A stretch of 64,000 nt of DNA from Pseudobdellovibrionaceae bacterium (GTDB taxonomy: Bacteria; Bdellovibrionota; FAC87; UBA2466; JACKAF01). The DNA is taken from positions 372,001 to 436,000 of the forward strand of contig JACKAF010000002.1 of assembly GCA_020635235.1 (NCBI GenBank). The letters run 5' to 3'. Both the position numbers and the translations under genes were made by a program. The notes beneath the pieces are model-generated. The model worked only from the letters and a program-made list of their open reading frames with translations. It did no database searches and was not told the origin of the DNA. Below are positions 44,075 to 51,931 of the stretch, piece by piece; within the stretch, counting starts at the first letter, position 1, and the number at the start of each line of letters is the position of its first letter.

Positions 44075-45523
44075 TCAGGATTTCTGGAACTTCTTGGGGT
44101 CTAAGGCCAGTTTTTCGAGTTGGCGGTAGATCTCGGTTCGATGGCGGCCAGAGAGACGCGCCACCTCGGAAACGTTCCCCTCAGAAAGTTGGAGTAACCG
44201 CGTGAGGTAGCTCTTCTCGCAACAGGTTCTGATTTCCTGGTACGTTGCCGGTTTTGTATTTACGGGATTCAGAGGACAGAATTGAGGGAAAGCGAGTTTC
44301 TCTTCTTTCGCCTCTGGCAGTACGTCTTCTAAGTTCAGATTTCCATCTACGGAGAGCGCAACGCTTCGTTCAATCACATTGCGAAGTTCGCGAACATTGC
44401 CCGGCCAGTTATAAGCGAGGAGCCGACTCCAGACTTCAAACGAGATCGGTGGCATGGGCCGGCCAAATCGTTTGCAAAAGTGTTCCCGATATTGATTTAC
44501 CAGCAGCGGAATATCCTCACGACGCTCACGAAGCGGTGGTAAACGAAACCGCACAACGGCAAGCCGGAAAAAAAGGTCCCTGCGAAATTTTCCTTCGGTG
44601 ACTAATTCATCGAGCTCTCGGTTCGTAGACGCAAGAACGCGGACATTCACTGGGATTGGTTCCGTCGAGCCCACCGGGGTAATTTGTCTTTCCTCTAGAA
44701 CCCTGAGCAGCTTCACTTGAAGCAGGATGGGCATGTCGCCAACTTCATCCAAAAGAAGCGTACCGCCGTTACAGGCTTCAAAAATTCCTTTGTGATCTAC
44801 TTTAGCGTCGGTAAAGGCACCCTTCACATGTCCGAACAACTCAGACTCCAGGAGATTCTCCGGAATCGCACCGCAATTCACTGCCCTGAAAGGCCCCTCC
44901 TTGAACTGAGAACTTTCATGGATTGCTTGGGCGATGAGTTCCTTTCCAGTTCCCGATTCACCGGTAATTAGCACCGTGGAATCGGCGGTCTGCAGGCGCT
45001 CCATTAGAGCCCTTAAATGGCGAATCGATTCACTCTGACCTACTAAGATTGTCCCTGACTGAAGCCTGAGAGGTGCAATGGGCGGAGGAACAGGCGCATC
45101 CATTGCCAATTCATTGAGAAGAGCATCCGTTGAATCATGAATTCCAAAGGCACCGGCTGCACCGAGTTTCATGGCGTGAACAATGGTGACAGGCGTTGGC
45201 GATTCTATCATCGCAACGAATCGGGTAGACATCGAGTCGCGAAGGATTCTGGCAAGGTCTTCCTTCCACTCGTTTGTTGCTGGGGCGACGTAGTAAAACA
45301 CGATGTCAACTCGGTGATTGGCAATGAGTTCAAACAAACCGTCTTGGGAAGCTACGACATCAATCCAAAATCCTCGGGCCTCAAGTGCTTGGCGAAGGTC
45401 TTTCGGAAAATTCGCTGTGGGCCAGAACGCGACCAGGCGACGACTCGGAAATACGATTGGCTTTGGGGCGAGCGTCTCCGCTTGGTCTTGCGGAGACTTG
45501 TCTTTTAGTTGACTGTTTCCCAA
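44075..45523 (-). CDS. Sigma-54-dependent regulator with pseudo-receiver
   Basis: A 482-residue NtrC-type activator. Residues 25-130 look like a receiver fold, but the phosphoacceptor position reads DIVFYYVAPATNEW without the usual Asp, so phosphorylation is unlikely. The AAA+ domain (160-400) is complete: Walker A GESGTGKE, ESELFGHVKGAFTDA (GAFTGA variant in the sigma-54-contact loop), Walker B LLLDEVGD, and the arginine region FRRDLFFRLAVVRFRLPPLRERREDI. A Fis-type HTH is at the end (GNVSEVARLSGRHRTEIYRQL). It is divergent from the Moco cluster and may regulate anaerobic genes (inference). Confidence 0.9.
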   Translation of the reverse strand: MGNSQLKDKSPQDQAETLAPKPIVFPSRRLVAFWPTANFPKDLRQALEARGFWIDVVASQDGLFELIANHRVDIVFYYVAPATNEWKEDLARILRDSMSTRFVAMIESPTPVTIVHAMKLGAAGAFGIHDSTDALLNELAMDAPVPPPIAPLRLQSGTILVGQSESIRHLRALMERLQTADSTVLITGESGTGKELIAQAIHESSQFKEGPFRAVNCGAIPENLLESELFGHVKGAFTDAKVDHKGIFEACNGGTLLLDEVGDMPILLQVKLLRVLEERQITPVGSTEPIPVNVRVLASTNRELDELVTEGKFRRDLFFRLAVVRFRLPPLRERREDIPLLVNQYREHFCKRFGRPMPPISFEVWSRLLAYNWPGNVRELRNVIERSVALSVDGNLNLEDVLPEAKEEKLAFPQFCPLNPVNTKPATYQEIRTCCEKSYLTRLLQLSEGNVSEVARLSGRHRTEIYRQLEKLALDPKKFQKS

Positions 45524-45680
45524 TTGCGTTCCGATCTGTGTCCAAATGCGAGTTCAAACTGCTCATTGAGCCCCAGAAACCTGGGGTTCGCCTCACTTAG
45601 TTTTTCGACATAATTATCTGAAGCCTTTAAGCAAATTAATAGAAGGATTTCATTAGATTATGGACCTAATGTGGGCGCCA

Positions 45681-45704
45681 AAAGCTTGATTTTTATCAAG
45701 CTTT
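45681..45704. promoter_or_regulatory. FNR/DNR-type binding site before moaA
   Basis: AAAGCTTGAT-TTTT-ATCAAGCTTT is a perfect palindrome with 10-base arms containing the core TTGAT-N4-ATCAA of FNR/CRP-type regulators for low oxygen or NO. The TSS expected 41.5 bp downstream would fall near 45734, well before the structured leader. Confidence 0.8.
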
Positions 45705-45729
45705 CTCAGGACAGAGATCAAATTGAAAA

Positions 45730-45748
45730 CCAGTCCCCTTCTGCAATG
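45730..45748 (+). promoter_or_regulatory. 19-bp element shared with the narK promoter, copy 1
   Basis: CCAGTCCCCTTCTGCAATG differs in two positions from CCAGCCCCCATCTGCAATG at 53565-53583. Both lie about 30-40 bp after an FNR-type palindrome. The function is unknown; the element does not have the invariant GG/GC pair of sigma-54 promoters. Confidence 0.6.
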
Positions 45749-45787
45749 ATGAGGGCATAGAGACTTCCCTAAAAGGGAGTCATCATT

Positions 45788-45900
45788 CTTCCGAGCAAGC
45801 GTGGGCTAATCGCCTAAAGCGTACGTTCCGTTTGCCGCAGCATGAACCGCTGCCAGGGTAAAAGTGGAAACACCTTTACCTCCCGGATTTGGAAAGGAAG
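45788..45900 (+). ncRNA. Moco-RNA-like riboswitch candidate
   Basis: The leader contains, in order, TTCCGAGC, GGCTAATCGCC, GCCGC, a hairpin GGTAAAAGTG-GAAA-CACCTTTACC with a GNRA loop (45857-45880), and CCTCCCGG. These conserved segments and their order match what I recall of the molybdenum-cofactor RNA motif (RF01055) found before moaA. CTTCC (45788-45792) is complementary to GGAAG of the moaA ribosome site (45896-45900), so cofactor binding could hide the start region. The assignment is from memory and not computed. Confidence 0.6.
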
Positions 45901-45907
45901 AGACAAG

Positions 45908-46885
45908 TTGATTCTTGATTCATACAATCGCGCGTTTTCCTATCTTCGCCTGTCATTGCTTCCTGTATGTAATTTTCGATGTGTCTATTGCCTGCCCAAC
46001 GGAAATCCCAAAGAGGCTCTGCACCAATCACACCTTTCACGCCCTGAAATTCGAAGGCTTGTCTCGGCCCTAGCTGAACTAGGAATCCGTAAAGTCCGAC
46101 TAACGGGGGGAGAGCCCACGCTTCGCCCCGACCTGGTCGAAGTAGCGAAGGACATCTCTGGCATTTCTGGAGTTGAAAAGATCGCACTGACAACCAACGG
46201 CTATCGCCTTGCCGAGCAGGCCCATGAGCTGAAGCGGAACGGGATTTCCGCGATCAACGTGAGCGTCGACAGCCTGGTTCAAGAAAAATTCGCTGTAATC
46301 ACCGGGCAAGATCGTTTGCCGGAAATACTGAAGGGCATTCGGGCCGCTCAAGATGCGGGGATTAGCCAAATCAAGATAAACGTCGTTGTCCTCAAAGGCC
46401 TTAACGAACATGAAATCGGGGATTTTCTTCTCTGGTCCGAACGTGCGCCAATTGACGTTAGATTCATTGAGCTCATGCCTACAAAGGACAACGGCGAATT
46501 TTTTGCGAAACGGCATCTCTCCCTTGGGTTTCTAGAAACGCTTCTTCCCCATCGAGGTTGGAATCGAATGGAGCGAGAGGAAACGGCAGGGCCTGCGGAC
46601 GTCTGGGACAAACCGGGCGCTCTGGGAAAGATCGGCCTCATCCGGCCCTATTCCACCAATTTCTGCAATTCTTGCAATCGACTGAGAGTGACTAGCCAAG
46701 GCGATTTACAGCTTTGCCTTTTTGGAAAGGGAAATCTGCCGTTAAGGCCCCTGCTGCAGAATGATGCGCAGAGAGAGGAACTGAAGAGTTTCGTTCTTTG
46801 CGCCCTGGGACAGAAGAATTTTTCACATTCACTACATGAGGGAGATTATGGATCCACGCGAAACCTCGCAGCCATGGGCGGATAG
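45908..46885 (+). CDS. moaA: GTP 3',8-cyclase MoaA
   Basis: A radical-SAM enzyme performing the first step of molybdopterin synthesis, GTP to 3',8-cyclo-GTP. Motifs: the cluster CNFRCVYC, KVRLTGGEPTLRPDL, and the C-terminal cluster region NFCNSCNRLRVTSQGDLQLCLF. The start chosen is TTG at 45908 with GGAAAGGAAGAG just before it. It yields ILDSYNRAFSYLRLSLLPVCNF, aligning with typical MoaA N-termini, and 325 residues. An ATG 22 codons upstream lies inside the riboswitch-like structure and has no ribosome site, so it is rejected. The gene overlaps moaCB by 38 bp. Confidence 0.96.
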   Translation: MILDSYNRAFSYLRLSLLPVCNFRCVYCLPNGNPKEALHQSHLSRPEIRRLVSALAELGIRKVRLTGGEPTLRPDLVEVAKDISGISGVEKIALTTNGYRLAEQAHELKRNGISAINVSVDSLVQEKFAVITGQDRLPEILKGIRAAQDAGISQIKINVVVLKGLNEHEIGDFLLWSERAPIDVRFIELMPTKDNGEFFAKRHLSLGFLETLLPHRGWNRMEREETAGPADVWDKPGALGKIGLIRPYSTNFCNSCNRLRVTSQGDLQLCLFGKGNLPLRPLLQNDAQREELKSFVLCALGQKNFSHSLHEGDYGSTRNLAAMGG

Positions 46886-47879
46886 TGAGCCCCATCCCAA
46901 TTTTCACATGGTCGACGTTACCGATAAGGCACCGACCAAGAGAAGGGCTGAAGCTACGGGAACGATCCGAATGTCACCCGCGGCGTTCGGACTGGTTCGC
47001 GATAGAAAACTTCCAAAAGGAGATGCTTTAGTCCTTGCGGAGATTGCCGGAATTTCGGCATCGAAACAGACGTCGAATCTACTGCCACTTTGTCATCCAC
47101 TCCCCCTGGAAGAGGTGCGAGTCCATTGTGAATTGGATGAGCCAAGTGCGGCAGTTCGTGTCTCTTGTCAGGTCTCTACGACGGCGAAAACCGGTGTGGA
47201 AATGGAGGCCCTCGTTGGCGCCAGTGTCGCTCTCTTGTGCCTTTATGACCTTATAAAAATGGTTGAGCCAGCTCTCGTATTGGAGCAGGTAAGGCTCAAT
47301 TATAAAGAAGGGGGAAAGCACGGAATTTGGAAGCATCCAGAGGCCAACCTAGAATCCGTCGTAGCTCAACCAAAACCACAGAGCTCTCCACAGCGATTAA
47401 CTGCCGTGAAGTGTGCAGTCGTTACGATGAGTGATCGCGTTTCCGAGGGGAGATCAGAAGATAAATCGGGACCGCTCGCCGTAGATTGGCTCAAGGACAA
47501 TGGGGCTCTGGTTTCAGGTTGCAACGTTGTTCCCGACGATAAAAAGCGCATACAGTCCACGGTTCGGGAACTTGTAGAGAGAGGGAATCGCCTCATTATC
47601 ACCACGGGCGGCACGGGGTTGGGGCCGCGAGACATTACCATCGATGCCTTGCAAGAGATTGCTACCAAGGAGATGCGGGGCGTTGGCGAGTTTCTGCGCC
47701 AGAAGGGATCGCTACGCTTACAATCGGCCTGGCTCAGCAACTCTTCAAGCTTCGTTTTAGATAAGACTCTCATTATCGCCCTTCCTGGAAGCTCAAAGGC
47801 GGTGGCGGAAGGGCTTACTGCGCTCACGGATCTCATTCCCCATGCCCTGCACATCGTTAAGGGAGGAAATCATGGCTAA
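46848..47879 (+). CDS. moaCB: MoaC-MoaB fusion protein
   Basis: A 343-residue fusion. The N-terminal part (1-160) is MoaC, which rearranges cyclo-GTP to cPMP: FHMVDVTDK, SNLLPLCHPLPLEEV, TAKTGVEMEALVG and the active-site lysine region YKEGGKHG. The C-terminal part (185-343) is MoaB/MogA, which adenylates molybdopterin: VVTMSDRVSEG, DDKKRIQSTVREL and ITTGGTGLGPRD. The start at 46848 follows a GGGAG. Fusions of this kind are known in some bacteria. It overlaps moaA and the permease gene (8 bp), so this is one operon. Confidence 0.95.
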   Translation: MDPRETSQPWADSEPHPNFHMVDVTDKAPTKRRAEATGTIRMSPAAFGLVRDRKLPKGDALVLAEIAGISASKQTSNLLPLCHPLPLEEVRVHCELDEPSAAVRVSCQVSTTAKTGVEMEALVGASVALLCLYDLIKMVEPALVLEQVRLNYKEGGKHGIWKHPEANLESVVAQPKPQSSPQRLTAVKCAVVTMSDRVSEGRSEDKSGPLAVDWLKDNGALVSGCNVVPDDKKRIQSTVRELVERGNRLIITTGGTGLGPRDITIDALQEIATKEMRGVGEFLRQKGSLRLQSAWLSNSSSFVLDKTLIIALPGSSKAVAEGLTALTDLIPHALHIVKGGNHG

Positions 47880-48978
47880 ACGGTTTGGAAATGTGTTGGG
47901 TGCCTTCGCTGACGGCGCGATCCTATTTCCACTCATCGCGGCGCTTGCGAACCGATCCGGATTTTCTTCGGCGATGCTCTTTGCTTCTGCGGGAATAATC
48001 TACATTTTTTCTGGTCTGTGGTTTCGAGTTCCCATGTCAGTGCAACCTCTGAAGGCCATCGCCATTGCCGCCGTGGTATCGGGAGCGAGCTATCTGGAAG
48101 TACGGTGGGCGGGCGCCGTCCTTGGTCTTTTCTGTGTGGCTCTTCTTCTCTTTAGAATCGATAGATTTGCAGATCGAGTTCCCTCGTATTTGATACACGG
48201 GATTCAGGCGGGACTGGGGTTAATGCTTTTGAGGCGAGCCTTCGAAGGCGGCTTAGAAACGTTCATTCATCCCGATCTGTTCCAATCATTTTTCATCCTA
48301 GGAGCGTGCGGTATCGCCTGGTTAGTAAGTCATTTCTTCGGTCTGTCACTTCTTGGTTTGTTGGCCGCTGGAGGGACTATCGTTGGAATATCGCTAAGTC
48401 CTTCCGAAACGATCGGCTTTTCTAGCGCGGTCCCTGTGGTTCGCTGGGATTTTATCTTGGCCCTGGCCCTTCCCCAGGTTGTTTTGACGAGTGCCAACTC
48501 AGTGCTGGCCACCCATGACGTAGCCCTTCGATACTTCGGCGAGAAAGCTCACCGAGTGTCCATTTCCGGATTGCTGGCCTCAATCGGATTTGGAAATATC
48601 GCCGTCTCTACATTTGGGGGGCTTCCCTTTTGCCACGGTTCGGGGGGAGTCACGGCGCATGTTCGAGGGGGAAGCTACCATTGGTCTAGCAATCTGATTA
48701 TCGGAGCCTTTTGTCTCATGCTCGCGGGCGCACAAGTCGTTTGGGGCAGGACGCTGTTGAATTATCCCCCGCTTCTTTTAGGCATTTTGCTCGGAGTTGT
48801 TGGGTATCACCATGTGAAGCTGGCCGCTCCTTCTTGGAGGGTTCCGGCCTTGAGACCGACCCTCATTATCATGGGGACGGTCGCTCTGCTTTCTCAAAAT
48901 CTTTTGTGGTCGCTAGGTTTTGGAATAATCACAGCGAGCGCTTCCTACTTACTTTTTTCCAAGAGGGTACCTTTATGA
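47872..48978 (+). CDS. MOT1-family molybdate (sulfate) permease
   Basis: A 368-residue polytopic protein of the MOT1/SulP-like molybdate transporter family. VPMSVQPLKAIAIAAV is the P-x-QP-x-K motif of MOT1 proteins. The second half repeats a related motif with FGGLPFCHGSGGVTAHVRGG. It would import molybdate in place of an ABC-type ModABC, fitting its place in the cofactor operon. The start at 47872 has GGGAGG in good position; the ATG overlaps the moaCB stop by 8 bp. The stop overlaps moeA (ATGA). Confidence 0.87.
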   Translation: MAKRFGNVLGAFADGAILFPLIAALANRSGFSSAMLFASAGIIYIFSGLWFRVPMSVQPLKAIAIAAVVSGASYLEVRWAGAVLGLFCVALLLFRIDRFADRVPSYLIHGIQAGLGLMLLRRAFEGGLETFIHPDLFQSFFILGACGIAWLVSHFFGLSLLGLLAAGGTIVGISLSPSETIGFSSAVPVVRWDFILALALPQVVLTSANSVLATHDVALRYFGEKAHRVSISGLLASIGFGNIAVSTFGGLPFCHGSGGVTAHVRGGSYHWSSNLIIGAFCLMLAGAQVVWGRTLLNYPPLLLGILLGVVGYHHVKLAAPSWRVPALRPTLIIMGTVALLSQNLLWSLGFGIITASASYLLFSKRVPL

Positions 48979-50204
48979 TTCTTTTCCCCGACGCCATTCA
49001 CCAGATCATTTCTACCGCTTCCCCGGTGCCCGAGGAGCAAGTCGCTTATGAGCGGTCACTGGGGAGGGTGTTAAGCTCCAAGATCTTAAGTCCTGAGGCG
49101 CTTCCTCCATTTACCAACAGCGCGATGGACGGTTTCGCAGTGTCTTCACGCCATATTGCCTCACAATCCGGTCCGTTTCGAATGCGTGTGAATGGAATCA
49201 TTGCGGCGGGCGATGCCGTTAGAGAGCACTGTGAGACAGGACCCAACGAGTGTTGGGAGATCATGACGGGTGCCGTGGTTCCCCCTGATTGTGACGCCGT
49301 CATCAAGGTCGAAGAAACTACCCGCGAGGGCGATACCATTCAGTTTTCAAGACTAGTCCGTGCCGGCGAAAACATTCGTAAAGCAGGAGAAGACTTTCAG
49401 ATGGGAAAAGAGGTTTCGGATGGCGGAACGCGAGTGTATCCGGAACACCTCATGTCATTTGCTGCCTTGGGGATTAATTCCGTTTCCGTGTACCGCAAAC
49501 CCACGGTGGCGGTGGTTTCCACGGGCGCAGAACTTACGTCCGATGCGGGACCTGGAACCGGTAAAATTCGCAATTCCACAGCTCCCTACCTTTTATCGGA
49601 GCTGAACGCCCTTGGCGTTGACGCCAGATTCCTCGGAGTAATCGCGGATGATCCGAAAGCTTTCTTAAGCCTCATGGAAACTGAGCTCGGGAGAAACGTG
49701 GATGTCATCCTATCCACGGGAGCGGTTTCAATGGGTCGCTATGATTTCGTGGCACCTGCACTTCGAGATCTCGGTGCTGAAATTCTTTTTCACAAAGTCG
49801 CCATTCGCCCCGGAAAGCCACTCCTGTTTGCTAAGCTGGGAAAGACGGCATTCTTCGGGGTACCAGGAAACCCAGTTTCGACGGCAGTGGGTTTGAGATT
49901 TTTCGTTGAGCCGTATCTGAGATCCCTTCAAGGGTTATCTCCAGAACGGCCATACCGAGCCGTTTTGGAGAATGACACGAAGAAGCCTCTGGGGCTTCGG
50001 TGCTTCTTCAAGGCCGAGGTGTCCCATACGCAGACGCTTCGGACCGTAAAGATTCTGCGCGGACAGGAGTCGTTTCGCGTGGCTCCGTGTCTCGCTTCAA
50101 ACTGCTGGGCCGTTTTGCCTGAGGATGGGGATAGTGTGGTGAATGGATCAGAAATCGATATTTATCCTCTCCATAGCTGGTCATCCAAGGAAGGAATTCT
50201 ATGA
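48975..50204 (+). CDS. moeA: Molybdopterin molybdenumtransferase MoeA
   Basis: MoeA inserts molybdate into adenylated molybdopterin made by the MoaB/MogA domain. The 409-residue length is standard. Motifs: PPFTNSAMDGFAV, the Asp/Glu-rich VPPDCDAVIKVEET, GKIRNSTAPYLLSELNALG, STGAVSMGRYDFV and FFGVPGNPVST. The start at 48975 overlaps the permease stop by four bases and begins with MILFPDAI; the frame is open further upstream, but that part is antisense-like coding of the permease end. The moaD start overlaps its stop. Confidence 0.96.
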   Translation: MILFPDAIHQIISTASPVPEEQVAYERSLGRVLSSKILSPEALPPFTNSAMDGFAVSSRHIASQSGPFRMRVNGIIAAGDAVREHCETGPNECWEIMTGAVVPPDCDAVIKVEETTREGDTIQFSRLVRAGENIRKAGEDFQMGKEVSDGGTRVYPEHLMSFAALGINSVSVYRKPTVAVVSTGAELTSDAGPGTGKIRNSTAPYLLSELNALGVDARFLGVIADDPKAFLSLMETELGRNVDVILSTGAVSMGRYDFVAPALRDLGAEILFHKVAIRPGKPLLFAKLGKTAFFGVPGNPVSTAVGLRFFVEPYLRSLQGLSPERPYRAVLENDTKKPLGLRCFFKAEVSHTQTLRTVKILRGQESFRVAPCLASNCWAVLPEDGDSVVNGSEIDIYPLHSWSSKEGIL

Positions 50205-50473
50205 CGACATCGTCTCACTCACGCGTTCTTCTTTTCGGTAAGCTAAAGCAATATGCTATCGGCGACGAGCTCCGAGTGGTCACCCATCCGGAGATGACCC
50301 CAAAGGAGTTTCGTGCAGCGGTTGCCGAGGAATTACATCGGCGCTGTCCCGAATTTCCGGGCGTTGCTGAGCTAATGTCGTCCGCAGTTGCGACGGACAG
50401 GGTACTTTCGGAGCGGGAGCAGTTGGGTAGTTCTCCCGAATATTCCCTTCTCCCCCCCGTGTGTGGAGGTTAA
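50201..50473 (+). CDS. moaD: Molybdopterin synthase small subunit MoaD
   Basis: A 90-residue ubiquitin-fold sulfur carrier ending in CGG. The terminal GlyGly is activated by MoeB and receives sulfur to form the thiocarboxylate used by MPT synthase. LLFGKLKQYAIG and a hydrophobic terminal strand (YSLLPPVCGG) fit the family. The C-terminal Cys before GlyGly is slightly unusual but seen in the family. Its ATG overlaps the moeA stop; moaE begins 2 bp after its stop. Confidence 0.92.
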   Translation: MTTSSHSRVLLFGKLKQYAIGDELRVVTHPEMTPKEFRAAVAEELHRRCPEFPGVAELMSSAVATDRVLSEREQLGSSPEYSLLPPVCGG

Positions 50474-50475
50474 GC

Positions 50476-50970
50476 GTGACGGAGACTCCATTCACCAAGA
50501 TAGATATTGTCGCGGGTGGCGTGCGGCCGGGGCTAGTTAGCGAAGCCCTCAACAATCCATCGCACGGGGGAATTGCCTTTTTCTTTGGCGCGGTTCGAAA
50601 CCTCAACCACGGAAGAATCGTAACGGCTGTTAGCTATGAATGCCATAAGGCCCTTGCGGAGAAGGAACTCACCACAATTATTGGAGAGGCAAGATCCAAA
50701 TGGGGTGATGCAATTGATGCCGTCGTGCTGCACGGGACGGGCCGTCTGAGAGTTGGCGAAATCAGCGTGGCAATCGGCGTAAGCTCCCCGCACCGTAGCG
50801 AAGCGTTCGAAGGGTGTCGTTATATTATTGAGGAACTTAAAACGCGGGTTCCGATTTGGAAGCAAGAGCATTACGTAGATGGGGACAGCGAATGGCTCAA
50901 GGGTCATGAATTATGTCAGCATGGAGGGACGTCTGAGCATCACAGCGGTGATACTAGCCGGCGGGCGTAG
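50476..50970 (+). CDS. moaE: Molybdopterin synthase catalytic subunit MoaE
   Basis: MoaE converts cPMP to molybdopterin with sulfur from MoaD. The 164-residue chain has the family's core: GGIAFFFGAVRNLNHGRIVTAVSYECHKALAEKEL, VVLHGTGRLRVGEISVAIGVSSPHRSEAFEGCRYIIEELK and the lysine-bearing VPIWKQEHYVDGDSEWL. The GTG start at 50476 is preferred over upstream codons because GGAGG lies 6 bp before it and MoaD ends there. Its last 65 bp overlap mobA, an unusually long overlap. Confidence 0.95.
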   Translation: MTETPFTKIDIVAGGVRPGLVSEALNNPSHGGIAFFFGAVRNLNHGRIVTAVSYECHKALAEKELTTIIGEARSKWGDAIDAVVLHGTGRLRVGEISVAIGVSSPHRSEAFEGCRYIIEELKTRVPIWKQEHYVDGDSEWLKGHELCQHGGTSEHHSGDTSRRA

Positions 50971-51484
50971 CCGCCGAATGGGAACGTCCAAAGCTCTGCT
51001 TTCGATTGGCGGACTGCGCATGATCGAGCGCACTCGACAGGTGCTTCATGAGCTCAAGCCGTTCGTTCAACGTGTGGTCGTTAGCGGGGAGGTCCCTGGT
51101 GTCGAGTTCATTCCCGATCTCAAGCCGTTTCAAGGACCGGTAGGTGGTGTAGCGAGTACCGCGAGAGAGTGTCTTTCTGATTCCTGCGAAGGCCTTCTCG
51201 TGGTCCCTGTTGATTTACCACTCCTGACAGCAGACTCTCTTCGCCCGCTCGTCACCTATTTCAACGGGCACAAACCAAATGCCGTTTGCTTTGAGGGAAA
51301 CTGGCTTCCGGCTATTTTTCGGTTGAACGAAGACCTAATTTTTCGGTGCGGCCAAAATGAGTCGATTCATGGCTTGTTGAAGAGTCTTGGCTTCGTCACA
51401 ATGGCGCCGCCATCCGATGTGCGATCGCTTGCAAACGCAAATACGCCCCACGATTGGGCAGAGCTTACAAGGAGTCATTCATGA
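50906..51484 (+). CDS. mobA: Molybdenum cofactor guanylyltransferase MobA
   Basis: MobA attaches GMP to Moco to form the MGD cofactor needed by nitrate reductases of the DMSO-reductase family. The 192-residue chain begins with AVILAGGRSRRMGTSKALL, the GTP-binding signature, and has PDLKPFQGPVGG and LLVVPVDLPLLT, with Asp for metal. Start 50906 has AAGGG just before it; 50921 is the alternative. Its start lies inside moaE, and its stop overlaps the next small gene by four bases (ATGA-like coupling). Confidence 0.93.
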   Translation: MNYVSMEGRLSITAVILAGGRSRRMGTSKALLSIGGLRMIERTRQVLHELKPFVQRVVVSGEVPGVEFIPDLKPFQGPVGGVASTARECLSDSCEGLLVVPVDLPLLTADSLRPLVTYFNGHKPNAVCFEGNWLPAIFRLNEDLIFRCGQNESIHGLLKSLGFVTMAPPSDVRSLANANTPHDWAELTRSHS

Positions 51485-51798
51485 ATATTCGATTTGCCGA
51501 TGGTGAGATCCGCTTTCGAGTCACTGCGGAAGAATTTGAGAAACTCAACAAGGGCGACTACGTCCAATTGGAAACGATTCCTCTTACGTTCGTAGTGACG
51601 ATAGCCAAGAAACCGCTCGATCAGGCAATGGTGATCGACCTTTCGTGTAGCGCAGTTCAACTTGTGATCTCGCCTGAGGAGATGAAATCATTTCAGGCGC
51701 GACTTCCCTGCAGGCACGGGATTGAGAAGACATTATCCCTGGGGATGGGAAAAACGCTCGATGTGGCATTTGAGGTCGATGTGAGAGCCGAAAAATGA
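51481..51798 (+). CDS. Small conserved-type protein at the end of the Moco operon
   Basis: A 105-residue protein (MNIRFADGEIRFRVTAEEFEKLNKGDYVQLETI, then VVTIAKKPLDQAMVI and SPEEMKSFQARLP). AAGGAG lies before the ATG and it overlaps mobA by 4 bp, so it is part of the operon. It vaguely resembles the uncharacterised DUF7009 proteins seen near molybdenum enzymes, but that is from memory. It is predominantly beta and has no membrane segments. A cofactor-related or regulatory role is inferred only from position. Confidence 0.7.
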   Translation: MNIRFADGEIRFRVTAEEFEKLNKGDYVQLETIPLTFVVTIAKKPLDQAMVIDLSCSAVQLVISPEEMKSFQARLPCRHGIEKTLSLGMGKTLDVAFEVDVRAEK

Positions 51799-51931
51799 AT
51801 TTTGTGCTCTGAATGGGACGAGTTGTCTCTACGTGGGACAAAATGAGCTGGATTTGGTTGCCCCGTAGTCCTGGGCAGCCACGAAATGGCAGGTACATCG
51901 TTTGCACTAATATCCAGACAAAGGGGACGCT

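Larger units (their letters stand above)
45524..45907. other. 384-bp regulatory gap before moaA
   Basis: The gap holds no coding sequence. From left to right it contains an FNR-type palindrome (45681-45704), a 19-bp element shared with the narK promoter (45730-45748) and a Moco-RNA-like leader (45788-45900). Confidence 0.7.

Noticed and set aside
44854..44868. GAFTDA instead of GAFTGA as a sign that the activator cannot contact sigma-54.
   Set aside because: To my knowledge this variant occurs in functional NtrC-type regulators, so it is not evidence of loss.
45730..45748. CTGCA-containing element as a sigma-54 promoter.
   Set aside because: The invariant GG at the -24 position is missing at the required spacing in both copies.
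45842..45907. ATG at 45842 as the moaA start.
   Set aside because: It lies inside the riboswitch-like leader, has no ribosome site, and adds 22 residues not matching MoaA proteins. TTG 45908 has a strong site and the expected N-terminus.
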